Of a stretch of DNA of 8,435 bases, positions 1 to 7,060 are shown piece by piece (within the stretch, counting starts at the first letter, position 1; the number at the start of each line of letters is the position of its first letter). The position numbers and the translations under genes were made by a program. The stretch is from Spirochaetaceae bacterium (GTDB lineage Bacteria > Spirochaetota > Spirochaetia > B11-G9), in the NCBI GenBank assembly GCA_030633365.1, contig DAOVSY010000116.1, forward strand, positions 1 to 8,435, read 5' to 3'. Under the pieces are notes generated by a model. It worked only from the letters and a program-made list of their open reading frames with translations. It had not been told where the DNA came from and made no database searches.

Positions 1-296
1 GTGTAGTTAAGCTTAATAAAGCTGTAGGCAAGGAAATAATAACCATTGAAGGCATGGAAACAGAAGACGGCACTCTTCACCCAATACAGCAGGCTTTTAT
101 TGATGCTGGTGCCATCCAATGTGGTTTTTGTACTCCGGGAATGGTAATGAGTGCCCATTCGCTTCTTTTACAGGATAAAGAACCATCCAGGGATCGTATT
201 AAAAAAGCTATTGCCGGAAATCTGTGCCGATGTACAGGATATCAGCAAATAATAGATGCAATTGAAAATGCTGCAGAGGTAATGCAGGAAGAGTAA
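1..296 (+). CDS. [2Fe-2S]-binding small subunit of a molybdenum hydroxylase (xanthine dehydrogenase/CO dehydrogenase type), 3' part
   Basis: The reading frame is open from the left edge (first full codon at 3) to TAA at 294-296, so this is the C-terminal ~98 residues of a protein that starts outside the window. The family is usually about 150-170 aa. The text reads into ITIEGM, then a CGFCTPGM motif (Cys codons at 120 and 129) and an NLCRCTGY motif. These four cysteines ligate the second, helical-domain [2Fe-2S] cluster of the XdhC/CoxS/NdhS family. The N-terminal plant-ferredoxin-like cluster must lie upstream. In this family the subunit passes electrons from the molybdopterin subunit to FAD or another acceptor, in the cytoplasm. 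The substrate (xanthine, nicotinate, CO, aldehyde or another heterocycle) cannot be decided from this subunit, so no symbol is given. The gene converges on the 314-1159 gene with a 17-bp gap and no visible terminator. Confidence 0.93.
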   Translation, partial: VVKLNKAVGKEIITIEGMETEDGTLHPIQQAFIDAGAIQCGFCTPGMVMSAHSLLLQDKEPSRDRIKKAIAGNLCRCTGYQQIIDAIENAAEVMQEE

Positions 297-313
297 ATGT
301 ACATCCCTGGGTT

Positions 314-1159
314 CTACTTGATTTGTTCCTGCTGTTTTTTATAAATTTCACGTAATTGATCAAAATCTTTGTTGATAAAAAGGGTAAATCCTTGGAGGTC
401 AGCTTTTTTTAATGCATATCTGCCTTCCTCTGTAGTATTCATTGAAAGAAGAATTTCTAATAGTTTTCCTTTTATTTCATTATTCATTCGCCTGCTTACG
501 ACAAATGGACCCAGAGGGAAAGGATTTGACTTTTCAATTACTTTTAAAAGATTTTTTACTTCAGGATCACTTTCTTCAAAAATAAATGAGGCAACAGCTC
601 CTGCATCAACTGTTTTGTTTAGTACTGCATATAGAATTGAATCCTGTTTTTGGAAATAGATAAACTGTTTTAAATCTTTATAAATATCGATATCTGTGTC
701 TAATAATAATTTTTGGGGTATAAGAGTAGAACTTGTAGAATTGGGGTCACCAAAGGCAAAAATTTTCCCTTTAATGTCTTGTATGTTTAAAACTGGACTA
801 CCTTTTTTTACTACAATATAGGATTGATAGCTGCTCTTTCCTTCTTTCAGTCTTTCTGCAATTGGAATTATAATATTCTTTTCCTCCATTTCGAGGAATG
901 ATAGAGCATTTAATATTCCAATATCCAAAACTCCATTTATAAATCCTTCCTGAGTTTCTGCATATGAAGCCGTTCTGACGAAATTCACTTTCATCCCCAT
1001 TTTATCTGATAGATAATCCATCATAGGGGTAAATTTATTAATAATTGATACAATATTTTCACCGGAAGCATAACCAAAATTTAATTCCTCTGCATTTAAA
1101 CTGAAAACAGATGCAATAATAATATTGATAAAAAATATGTATTTGGATAATGTTCTCAT
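314..1159 (-). CDS. PhnD-like periplasmic substrate-binding protein (phosphate/phosphite/phosphonate-binding family), stand-alone
   Basis: This is a 281-aa protein with an N-terminal signal peptide: a basic start, a hydrophobic core at residues 7-20 and a likely signal peptidase I cut after Leu-Asn-Ala23. The mature part begins ELNFGYASGEN and continues as a periplasmic binding fold. It contains FAFGDPNSTSSTL at about 134-146, the characteristic ligand-loop signature of the PhnD/Phosphonate-bd family, and a DIGILNALSFL stretch at about 79-89. Length fits the family (about 280-320 aa). No ABC permease or ATPase gene is next to it. Instead it is divergent from a sensor kinase, with 50 bp between the two start codons. 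PhnD-like domains also occur in the periplasmic parts of some sensor kinases (for example TtrS), so a sensing role is plausible but is inference. Its ligand is unknown. The start codon has no good Shine-Dalgarno, but it gives an intact signal peptide. Confidence 0.85.
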   Translation of the reverse strand: MRTLSKYIFFINIIIASVFSLNAEELNFGYASGENIVSIINKFTPMMDYLSDKMGMKVNFVRTASYAETQEGFINGVLDIGILNALSFLEMEEKNIIIPIAERLKEGKSSYQSYIVVKKGSPVLNIQDIKGKIFAFGDPNSTSSTLIPQKLLLDTDIDIYKDLKQFIYFQKQDSILYAVLNKTVDAGAVASFIFEESDPEVKNLLKVIEKSNPFPLGPFVVSRRMNNEIKGKLLEILLSMNTTEEGRYALKKADLQGFTLFINKDFDQLREIYKKQQEQIK

Positions 1160-1161
1160 AT

Positions 1162-1198
1162 AACTTAGAATACTTTATCAGAATACTATAATCAAGTT
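1162..1198. promoter_or_regulatory. Divergent intergenic control region with direct repeat and candidate -10
   Basis: The 50 bp between the PhnD-like gene and the kinase gene hold two exact copies of AGAATACT (1167-1174 and 1180-1187, period 13) and flanking arms AACTT (1162-1166) and AAGTT (1194-1198). A perfect TATAAT lies at 1187-1192 on the plus strand, with a poor -35 (TTAGAA, 1165-1170, 16-bp spacer). Transcription from it would start around 1199, leaving only about 10 nt of leader before the kinase ATG at 1210. The TGTGC-N6-GCACA dyad found before the transporter operon is absent here, so the regulator probably does not control its own gene through that site. Confidence 0.35.
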
Positions 1199-1209
1199 GG
1201 AAAATTAGA

Positions 1210-2583
1210 ATGCGTCTTTCAGTTAAGTTTAGTCTTGTTATCTCTAGTCTTTTTTTTGTTACGATTGTTTTATTGATTTTTATTAATATCAATCAGAACA
1301 AATTATTCTTACAGAATGAGGTTCGTAAGAAAGGGCAGACTCTTGCTCAGGCTGCTTCAATATCATGTCTGGATCCGTTTTTAAAGATGGATTTTGCAAC
1401 ATTGCGGCGATATTGTGAAAGTATTGCAAGAGATGAAGATGTAACTACCATATCAATCCTTGATACTGATTATATCATCAAAATGAATAATAATATTCAA
1501 CTATTGGGAGATTCCTGGAAGGATGAAATTAGCTCTGATTTAGGTTATTACCAGCTGATTGATTCTATCAGGTTAGCTGATACAGTGATAGGATATGTAT
1601 ATATTACAATGAATACGCTGAATATACAGGATGAATTGAAACAGCTGGTATTCAAAAATATTCTTCTTGGTGCAGGCCTCACTCTGATTGGACTTGTTTT
1701 TGCATTATTTATGGCAAAAAGAATCACAACACCTTTAAATGCCCTCACTATCTTTGCTTCCAGAGTAGCTGAAGGTGATTTCAATACTATTCCTGAATCT
1801 TCTTCTTCTGATGAGGTAGGTATTCTTTCACGTTCTTTTAATCTTATGATATCTAATCTTAAAACATATATTGATGCACGAACACGAAATGAACGTCTGA
1901 CCATGGCCGGTAGATTATCTTCTGTCATTGCACATGAAATTCGTAATCCCCTTGAGCCCATAAAGGGTGCTGCTACTATGCTTCGAATGAAAAATCCGGA
2001 TAATGTTTGGGTAAATAAATATACAAATATTATAGAAGAAGAAGTTGAAAATTTATCGGATTTTATTGATAATTTTCTGGATTTTACAAGATCCGGTGCA
2101 CCTTCTTTTAAAAAAATGAATATTAATACTCTTATCAACCAGATAAAAGATCTTACAGCGGATTATATTCGTCAGCATGGTAATGATTTAACCCTTGTTC
2201 TGGATAATTCCATATCAGATAGTTATTTTGATCCTAATAATTTAAAACAGGTTATTATGAATTTTATCATTAACTCAGTACAGGCTATGGAAGGACTCCA
2301 TGGGGTACTTGAAATAGTTACTACTTTGGAGCAACTTGAGAATGAAGGTAAGGTTCTTATAGTTAAAGTGAAAGATAACGGTGTTGGTATTAAGCCCGAT
2401 ATATTAGAAAAGTTATTTGAACCGTATTTTTCCAATAAAGAGCAGGGGACAGGTCTGGGGCTTTTTATCAGCCAGCTTCTTATTGAAAAGCATGGTGGAA
2501 AGCTTTTGATTGAGAGTCGGTTTGGTGAATGGACAGAGGTTCTTATGTGGATCCCTTTTAAGGAAGAACAGGATGAAAGCTAA
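1210..2583 (+). CDS. Membrane-bound sensor histidine kinase (HAMP, HisKA, HATPase_c)
   Basis: This 457-aa two-component kinase has TM1 at about residues 7-27, an extracytoplasmic sensor of about 120 residues (28-148) and TM2 at about 150-168. A HAMP linker follows at about 169-222. The dimerisation/phosphoacceptor helix carries AHEIRNPLEPIKG with His242. The ATPase domain shows the N box (NFIINSVQAM, Asn351/Asn355), the G1 box (DNGVGI, 389-394), the F box (FEPYFSNK, 403-410) and the G2 box (GTGLGL, 413-418). All catalytic motifs are intact. HEIRNPL and the overall layout match NtrB/AtoS/ZraS-type kinases that pair with NtrC-family regulators. The extracellular part looks like a small PAS/Cache-like sensor but was not assigned to a family. 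The last 11 bp overlap the regulator gene, so the two are probably co-translated. The start codon has only a weak upstream purine stretch (GGAAAA), but no other ATG fits the TM1 boundary better. Confidence 0.95.
   Translation: MRLSVKFSLVISSLFFVTIVLLIFININQNKLFLQNEVRKKGQTLAQAASISCLDPFLKMDFATLRRYCESIARDEDVTTISILDTDYIIKMNNNIQLLGDSWKDEISSDLGYYQLIDSIRLADTVIGYVYITMNTLNIQDELKQLVFKNILLGAGLTLIGLVFALFMAKRITTPLNALTIFASRVAEGDFNTIPESSSSDEVGILSRSFNLMISNLKTYIDARTRNERLTMAGRLSSVIAHEIRNPLEPIKGAATMLRMKNPDNVWVNKYTNIIEEEVENLSDFIDNFLDFTRSGAPSFKKMNINTLINQIKDLTADYIRQHGNDLTLVLDNSISDSYFDPNNLKQVIMNFIINSVQAMEGLHGVLEIVTTLEQLENEGKVLIVKVKDNGVGIKPDILEKLFEPYFSNKEQGTGLGLFISQLLIEKHGGKLLIESRFGEWTEVLMWIPFKEEQDES
2560..2566 (+). 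promoter_or_regulatory. Ribosome binding site that fixes the response-regulator start
   Basis: AAGGAAG lies 6 nt before the ATG at 2573, inside the end of the kinase gene. It supports 2573 over the in-frame upstream ATG at 2510, which would add 21 residues unlike any receiver domain. Confidence 0.7.
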
Positions 2584-3922
2584 TAGTATTCTTATTTGTG
2601 ATGATAAGGCAAATATAAGAGAAATTTTAAAAGATTTTTTTATGGAAAAGGGATTTTTTGTCTTTACTTCCGGTTCAGGAGAGGAATCACTGGAACTAAT
2701 TGAAAAGGAAACTCCGGATATTGTCGTATCAGATTTTAAGCTTCCAGGAATTTCAGGGATAGAATTAGTAGAGGAAATTCATCGTAGAGACAGTAACATT
2801 CCTGTTATTGTCATAACAGCATTTGGGTCAATACCAAATGCTGTTGAAGCAATGCGAAAAGGTGCCTATGATTATCTTACAAAACCAATAGATTATGATT
2901 TGCTTTTTTTTGTAGTAAGTCGTGCACTTGAACAGAGAATGATTTACGAACAGAATACTGCTTTAATTAAAGAACTAAAGAGTGTTTATGGAGTACAAAA
3001 CCTGATAGGGAATAGTTTGGAAATGAAAACTCTCTATCAACTTATAAACACAGTTGCTAAATCTGCAACAAATGTACTTATTCAGGGGGAAAGCGGGACA
3101 GGTAAAGAATTAATTGCACGGACTATACATTATACAAGTGCAAGAAGGGACAAACCTCTTGCTATTGTAGATTGTGCTGCTCTACCAGATAATTTATTGG
3201 AAAGTGAACTCTTCGGGTATGAAAAAGGTTCTTTTACCGGAGCTGATACCAGGAAAAAAGGAAGAATTGAACTTTCCCAGGGAGGAACTCTCTTTTTAGA
3301 TGAAATAGGAGAGATGAGTCTTCCTTTACAAGCAAAACTTTTACGGCTTATTCAGGAGCGTAAATTCCATAGAATAGGAGGTCTATCGCCAGTAGAGGTT
3401 GATTTTAGACTAATCGCAGCAACAAATAAAAACTTAAAGGAAGAAGTAAAGTCTCAAAGATTTAGAAGTGATCTCTATTACAGGTTGAACGTTGTCACGC
3501 TCCAGGCACCCTCTTTGGGGGACAGAAAAGATGATATCCCTCTCCTTACTAATCATTTTATAGAAAAAATATGTAAGAGGGATGGACTTATGAGAAAAAA
3601 TATTTCGGATGAGGTTATTTCTGAACTTATCTCTTCTGATTGGCCTGGAAACGTAAGGGAACTCGAGAATTGTGTTGAAAGAATGATATTGTTCACAGAG
3701 GATAATACTATTCAAAAATCTTTTCTGGCTAACTGTCTCCCTGTTTACAAACAAAATACAGTTCTTCCGGATATTCTGGATTTAAATAAACTTGAAAAGG
3801 AAACTGTTTCAAGGGCTTTGGAACAATCTAATTGGAATAAAGTAGAAGCTGCTAAACTGCTGAATATTGGCAGAAAAGCTCTATATAATAAAATTAATAA
3901 ATTTGAAATCAAAAAAAAATAG
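2573..3922 (+). CDS. NtrC-family sigma-54-dependent response regulator (receiver, AAA+, Fis-type HTH)
   Basis: With the start at 2573 the protein is 449 aa and begins directly with the receiver domain. Receiver (about 4-118): acidic pair Asp10/Asp11, phosphoacceptor Asp54 in VVSDFKLPG, Thr82 and Lys104 in LTKP. Central AAA+ domain (about 143-375): Walker A GESGTGKE (172-179), the sigma-54 contact loop GSFTGA (219-224, a common variant of GAFTGA), Walker B LFLDEIGE (240-247), sensor I AATN (282-285), arginine-finger segment RSDLYYRL (298-305) and WPGNVRELEN (357-366). The C-terminal Fis-type helix-turn-helix (about 405-446) includes AAKLLNIGRKALYNKI. Nothing essential is missing, so it should be a phosphorylation-controlled activator of sigma-54 promoters. 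Its natural target is the -24/-12 promoter 100 bp downstream, before the transporter operon, where two matching dyads could be its binding sites. It overlaps its cognate kinase by 11 bp. The last codons are a run of nine A residues. Confidence 0.96.
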   Translation: MKANSILICDDKANIREILKDFFMEKGFFVFTSGSGEESLELIEKETPDIVVSDFKLPGISGIELVEEIHRRDSNIPVIVITAFGSIPNAVEAMRKGAYDYLTKPIDYDLLFFVVSRALEQRMIYEQNTALIKELKSVYGVQNLIGNSLEMKTLYQLINTVAKSATNVLIQGESGTGKELIARTIHYTSARRDKPLAIVDCAALPDNLLESELFGYEKGSFTGADTRKKGRIELSQGGTLFLDEIGEMSLPLQAKLLRLIQERKFHRIGGLSPVEVDFRLIAATNKNLKEEVKSQRFRSDLYYRLNVVTLQAPSLGDRKDDIPLLTNHFIEKICKRDGLMRKNISDEVISELISSDWPGNVRELENCVERMILFTEDNTIQKSFLANCLPVYKQNTVLPDILDLNKLEKETVSRALEQSNWNKVEAAKLLNIGRKALYNKINKFEIKKK

Positions 3923-3927
3923 CATAT

Positions 3928-3945
3928 CTGTGCTATATGGCACAG
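3928..3945. promoter_or_regulatory. Upstream activator dyad 1 (TGTGC-N6-GCACA)
   Basis: CTGTGCTATATGGCACAG is a dyad with perfect 6-bp arms (3928-3933 and 3940-3945) around a 6-bp centre. It begins 6 bp after the regulator stop codon. The 16-bp core TGTGCTATATGGCACA (3929-3944) recurs as a second copy at 3962-3977. Its centre is about 117 bp upstream of the predicted sigma-54 start site, a normal distance for an enhancer of an NtrC-type activator. Assignment to this regulator is inferred from position. Confidence 0.7.
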
Positions 3946-3961
3946 AATAAGTCTCAATTAA

Positions 3962-3977
3962 TGTGCTGATTGGCACA
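3962..3977. promoter_or_regulatory. Upstream activator dyad 2 (TGTGC-N6-GCACA)
   Basis: TGTGCTGATTGGCACA repeats the arms of dyad 1 exactly (TGTGC and GCACA) and also its flanking T and G in the spacer; the inner four bases differ. The centre-to-centre distance to dyad 1 is 33 bp, about three helical turns, so two dimers would sit on the same face. The centre is about 85 bp before the predicted start site. Confidence 0.7.
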
Positions 3978-4026
3978 CCCCCTCTGTAATTATTCTTCTC
4001 TAAGGCTTTTACAACCCAGTTCAGTG

Positions 4027-4044
4027 TTGGCATGAAACTTGCTT
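4027..4044 (+). promoter_or_regulatory. Sigma-54 (-24/-12) promoter of the transporter operon
   Basis: TTGGCATGAAACTTGCTT matches the sigma-54 consensus TGGCAC-N5-TTGCW with one substitution in the -24 element. The invariant GG is at 4029-4030 and the invariant GC at 4041-4042, with the required 10 bp between them. The predicted start site is near 4054, giving a leader of about 23 nt. That leader contains a strong GGAGG ribosome binding site (4068-4072) ahead of the ATG at 4077. An adjacent NtrC-type activator gene and two upstream dyads support it. Confidence 0.88.
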
Positions 4045-4076
4045 GTAGATTGGTAACATAAATCTTTGGAGGACAT

Positions 4077-5045
4077 ATGAAAAATTTACGTATTTTTATT
4101 TTATTACTAGTTTTGTTACCGGTTTTAGCCTTTGCAAATGGAGAGAATGAAGATCAGACATCTGATAATTTTCCAGCAAAACCCATAACAATTATTGTTC
4201 CATCAAGTGCTGGAGGAGGGACTGATACTATGGCCCGTCTTTTTGCTGAAGTTGGAAAAGATCTGATTGGTCAGAATTTTGTTATTGTTAATAAAAGCGG
4301 CGCTGGCGGTCAAATTGGGTTTGAAGCAATAGCAAATGCAAATCCTGATGGTTACACTATTGGTTGTGCTTTTACTCCTCACATTGGGGCTCATATGGCA
4401 GCAGGAAGAGCAAAGTACACTCTTGACAGTTTTAGTCCACTTGCAAATTATGTAACAGATCCTGGTGTTCTTGTTACAAACATAAATAGCAAATTTATGA
4501 CAGTTGATGATGTTGTAGCTGCAGAAAAAGCTAATCCTGGTTCTCTTACCGGGGCAACTACTGGTCCAGGAGGAGATGATTTTTTTGCATTGGTAAGTCT
4601 TGATATCGCTGCTGGAATAAATATTAAAGAAGTTCCTTCAAAAGGATCTTCAGAGGAAAAAGTAAATATCCTGGGTTCTCATGTAGATCTTGCTTTTATG
4701 AATTATTCTCAGATTGAGGCAAATTATAAAGCTGGAGATGTCCGGATATTAGCTGTTATGACTCCGGAACGTTTGCCCTATGAAAAGGATATTCCAACAC
4801 TCACAGAACTTGGCTACGATGTATTCTCTGATTCATCCAGAGGTTTTATTGCTCCAGCAGGTCTCCCTGATTCTGTATATCAGAAACTGGAAAAAGTGTT
4901 CGCAGATGTTGTAAAAGATCCAAAGTTTATTGAAGCATCCAAGGGTCAGCTTCTTTTGAATTACATGGATGCTGAAAAGTATAGTAATTATCTTACTGAT
5001 GGAAGTAAAACAACCGCATCTATTTTTGAAAATAACCCCTGGTAG
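4077..5045 (+). CDS. tctC: TctC/Bug-type periplasmic substrate-binding protein of a tripartite tricarboxylate transporter
   Basis: This 322-aa protein is the solute receptor of a TTT system; it captures a small, usually carboxylate, ligand in the periplasm and delivers it to TctAB. A signal peptide covers residues 1-20 with probable cleavage in AFA|NGEN. There is no lipobox cysteine, so the protein should be soluble. Family signatures are present in order: KPITIIVPSSAGGGTDTMAR (35-54), GAGGQIGFEAIA (75-86), PDGYTIG (90-96), VPSKGSSEEKVNILGSHVD (186-204) and LPYEKDIPTLTELGYD (233-248). Length is normal for the family. Members of this family bind citrate, other di- and tricarboxylates, aromatic acids, amino acids and nicotinate-like compounds, so the ligand cannot be named here. 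It is the first gene of the operon, directly behind the sigma-54 promoter, with a strong ribosome binding site. The gene symbol marks the family role, not citrate specificity. Confidence 0.94.
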   Translation: MKNLRIFILLLVLLPVLAFANGENEDQTSDNFPAKPITIIVPSSAGGGTDTMARLFAEVGKDLIGQNFVIVNKSGAGGQIGFEAIANANPDGYTIGCAFTPHIGAHMAAGRAKYTLDSFSPLANYVTDPGVLVTNINSKFMTVDDVVAAEKANPGSLTGATTGPGGDDFFALVSLDIAAGINIKEVPSKGSSEEKVNILGSHVDLAFMNYSQIEANYKAGDVRILAVMTPERLPYEKDIPTLTELGYDVFSDSSRGFIAPAGLPDSVYQKLEKVFADVVKDPKFIEASKGQLLLNYMDAEKYSNYLTDGSKTTASIFENNPW

Positions 5046-5062
5046 GGGAAAGGGGATTATGT

Positions 5063-5500
5063 ATGAAAGTTTCTTCTACTGATATTCTCTCCGGAATAAT
5101 TGGAACTTGTATTGCGGTGGGCATGTATTTGTATGCAGGAACCTTCCCTGAGAGAGCTGCTTCTGCAGCTCTCTATATTAGGTTTCTTGCTATTGTATTG
5201 TTTCTTTTTTCAATTTTCCTACTGGGTAAGGCCGTTTATTTAAAAGATATCAAGATAATAGGATGGATTGAGCGTCCAGTATATTTTTATGCAACTGCTG
5301 GTCTTTTAATAGTATACATTATATTGCTGACTGTGATTGGTTTCTTTCCTGCAAGTTTTCTATTTATGATTGGCCTGGCATGGATACTTGGTTATCGTAA
5401 AATTATATCACTTTCTGTCGGGACAATTTCTCTTCTATCTGTAATTTATTTTGTGTTTATCCGTTTTCTGTCAGTGCCTGTACCTACCGGGCTTTTTTAA
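5063..5500 (+). CDS. tctB: TctB-type small membrane subunit of the tripartite tricarboxylate transporter
   Basis: This 145-aa hydrophobic protein has about four predicted membrane segments (roughly residues 8-26, 37-57, 73-95 and 97-135, the last probably two short helices) and ends in LSVPVPTGLF. A C-terminal L-x-V-P-x-P-x-G-x-F ending is characteristic of TctB (the DUF1468 family). TctB is the poorly conserved small integral-membrane partner of TctA, and its identity is strengthened by lying between tctC and tctA. The start at 5063 is preceded by AAAGGGGA (5049-5056) at good distance. An ATG at 5059 is out of frame. It is 17 bp after the tctC stop and 11 bp before tctA, so the three genes should share one transcript. 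Confidence 0.92.
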   Translation: MKVSSTDILSGIIGTCIAVGMYLYAGTFPERAASAALYIRFLAIVLFLFSIFLLGKAVYLKDIKIIGWIERPVYFYATAGLLIVYIILLTVIGFFPASFLFMIGLAWILGYRKIISLSVGTISLLSVIYFVFIRFLSVPVPTGLF

Positions 5501-5511
5501 GGAGTTCTATA

Positions 5512-7026
5512 ATGTTTGATTTATTAATAGCCGGTATGGGAAGATTAGCTGATCCTTTTGTCATCTTTTCAATATTTGCCGGTACTCTCGGAGGGATTAT
5601 TATAGGTGCTATACCTGGTTTGACTGCAACGATGGCAGTTGCCTTATTGATTCCAGTTACTTTTGCTATGGATCCAGTGGCTGGCCTCGCTTTGATGGGC
5701 GGGGTTTATTCAGGAGGTATGTATGGAGGAGCAATTTCGTCTATCCTTCTAAAAACTCCCGGAACTCCAGCAGCAGCAGCAACAGCTTTTGATGGTTATC
5801 CATTAACCCGACAGGGGAAGGGGGGTGTTGCGATTACTGTAGCAACAGTTGCAAGTTTTACAGGTGGTATAGTGTCTACTCTTTTTTTAATTACACTTGC
5901 TCCCCTTCTTGCCCGAATGGCCCTGAAATTTGGTCCCCCTGAATATTTTCTTCTTGCCATTATGGGTCTTGCAAGTATTGTTACTTTGACTTCAGGGAAT
6001 TTGGTTAAAGGTTTACTTTCCGGTTTGCTGGGCTTAATAATTGCTACGGTGGGAATGGATCCTATTGCAGGGTATATCCGGTTTTCTGCAGGTATCCCTG
6101 ATCTGTATGAAGGTGTTTCCTTTATGCCTGCACTTATAGGTCTCTTTTCAGTGAGCCAAATTCTTGAATTGACAGCAGAAAGTAATATTGTCCAGGAGCT
6201 GAGTATTGATGTAAGCTCCTTAAAAAGAGAAAAATTACCCAAAGGGTTGGCTCCCACTATAGTGAGAGGTAGTTTGATAGGTAGTTTTGTAGGAATGCTT
6301 CCCGGTGCAGGTGCTACTATTGCTGCATTTATATCCTATAATTTTACAAAACAGTTTTCCAAGGATAAAGATTCTTTTGGAAAAGGAAATCCTAAGGGTG
6401 TTGCAGCTGCCGAGAGCGCAAACAATGGTGTTGTAGGAGGGTCTCTCATTCCGTTGCTGACCCTTGGTATCCCTGGAAACTCAGTAGCTGCAGCTTTGAT
6501 GGGTGGATTGATGATAAAGGGATTAATTCCTGGGCCTGAGCTTTTTACAAAATATGGAGAGATAACCTATGCTTTTATTCTTTCACTACTAATTGCAAAT
6601 GTAATTTTTCTTATTTTAGGATTATACCTCGCACCTTTTTTTGCAAGGGTTGCTACAGTTTCAAATGCAATTCTTATTCCTGCAATTGCTATTCTTTCTA
6701 TAATAGGCAGCTATGCCATGAATAATAGTATGTTTGATGTTTACCTTATGCTATTTTTTGGTATAAGCGGGTATTTTATGCATAGGGCAGGTTTTTCTCT
6801 TGGAGCTATTGTGCTTGGTTTAATTCTTGGTCCAATTGCTGAACAGGGATTCGGGCAGTCTTTAATTATTTCCAGCGGCTCACCTCTTATCTTTATTTCA
6901 AGTCCTATTAGTCTAGTCCTTATTCTTATTACAGTAGCTCTTCTTCTTCCAGGTATAATAACGAAGAAGAAAGTGGATACTCTTGCTTTGGAAATTGAAC
7001 GGGAAGTTTCCATTGAAGAGGATTAA
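5512..7026 (+). CDS. tctA: TctA-type large membrane subunit (permease) of the tripartite tricarboxylate transporter
   Basis: This 504-aa multi-spanning inner-membrane protein is of usual length for TctA (about 500 aa) and forms the transport channel, driven by an ion gradient rather than ATP. Two related glycine- and proline-rich signatures are clear. The first is GAIPGLTATMAVALLIP (32-48), followed by YSGGMYGGAISSILLKTPG (66-84) and TAFDGYP. The second, in the other half of the molecule, is GMLPGAGATIAAFISYN (261-277), followed by GVAAAESANNG (297-307) and LIPLLTLGIPGN (312-323). The duplicated PG motifs reflect the internal repeat known for the family. The charged C-terminal tail (about 484-504) should be cytoplasmic. 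AAGGAG (5499-5504) precedes the ATG. It is the last gene of the operon; a rho-independent terminator begins 35 bp after its stop codon. Confidence 0.97.
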   Translation: MFDLLIAGMGRLADPFVIFSIFAGTLGGIIIGAIPGLTATMAVALLIPVTFAMDPVAGLALMGGVYSGGMYGGAISSILLKTPGTPAAAATAFDGYPLTRQGKGGVAITVATVASFTGGIVSTLFLITLAPLLARMALKFGPPEYFLLAIMGLASIVTLTSGNLVKGLLSGLLGLIIATVGMDPIAGYIRFSAGIPDLYEGVSFMPALIGLFSVSQILELTAESNIVQELSIDVSSLKREKLPKGLAPTIVRGSLIGSFVGMLPGAGATIAAFISYNFTKQFSKDKDSFGKGNPKGVAAAESANNGVVGGSLIPLLTLGIPGNSVAAALMGGLMIKGLIPGPELFTKYGEITYAFILSLLIANVIFLILGLYLAPFFARVATVSNAILIPAIAILSIIGSYAMNNSMFDVYLMLFFGISGYFMHRAGFSLGAIVLGLILGPIAEQGFGQSLIISSGSPLIFISSPISLVLILITVALLLPGIITKKKVDTLALEIEREVSIEED

Positions 7027-7060
7027 ATCTAATTCAGTTAAAAAATAACATGATTAATAT

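Noticed and set aside
54..56. ATG at 54 as the true start of the [2Fe-2S] protein
   Set aside because: The frame is open to the window edge and the residues before it (KEIITIEG) match the family, so it is an internal methionine of a truncated gene.
369..659. Plus-strand open frame opposite the PhnD-like gene
   Set aside because: The minus-strand frame has a signal peptide and family motifs; the plus-strand one has no ribosome binding site or recognisable domain and is an antisense shadow.
1548..2138. Long minus-strand open frame opposite the kinase gene
   Set aside because: The plus strand holds intact HAMP and histidine-kinase motifs; the opposite translation is a basic, low-complexity shadow with no domain.
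2510..2572. Upstream in-frame ATG giving the regulator 21 extra residues
   Set aside because: The extra residues lie wholly inside the kinase gene and do not resemble a receiver domain. The ATG at 2573 has AAGGAAG at the right distance and begins directly with the receiver fold.
3928..3945. Dyad after the regulator gene read as a rho-independent terminator
   Set aside because: Arms are only 6 bp, no T-run follows, and the same core recurs 33 bp later, which fits a protein-binding site much better.
3978..4026. IHF-type bending site between the dyads and the -24/-12 promoter
   Set aside because: The stretch is partly AT-rich, but I found no acceptable match to the IHF consensus.
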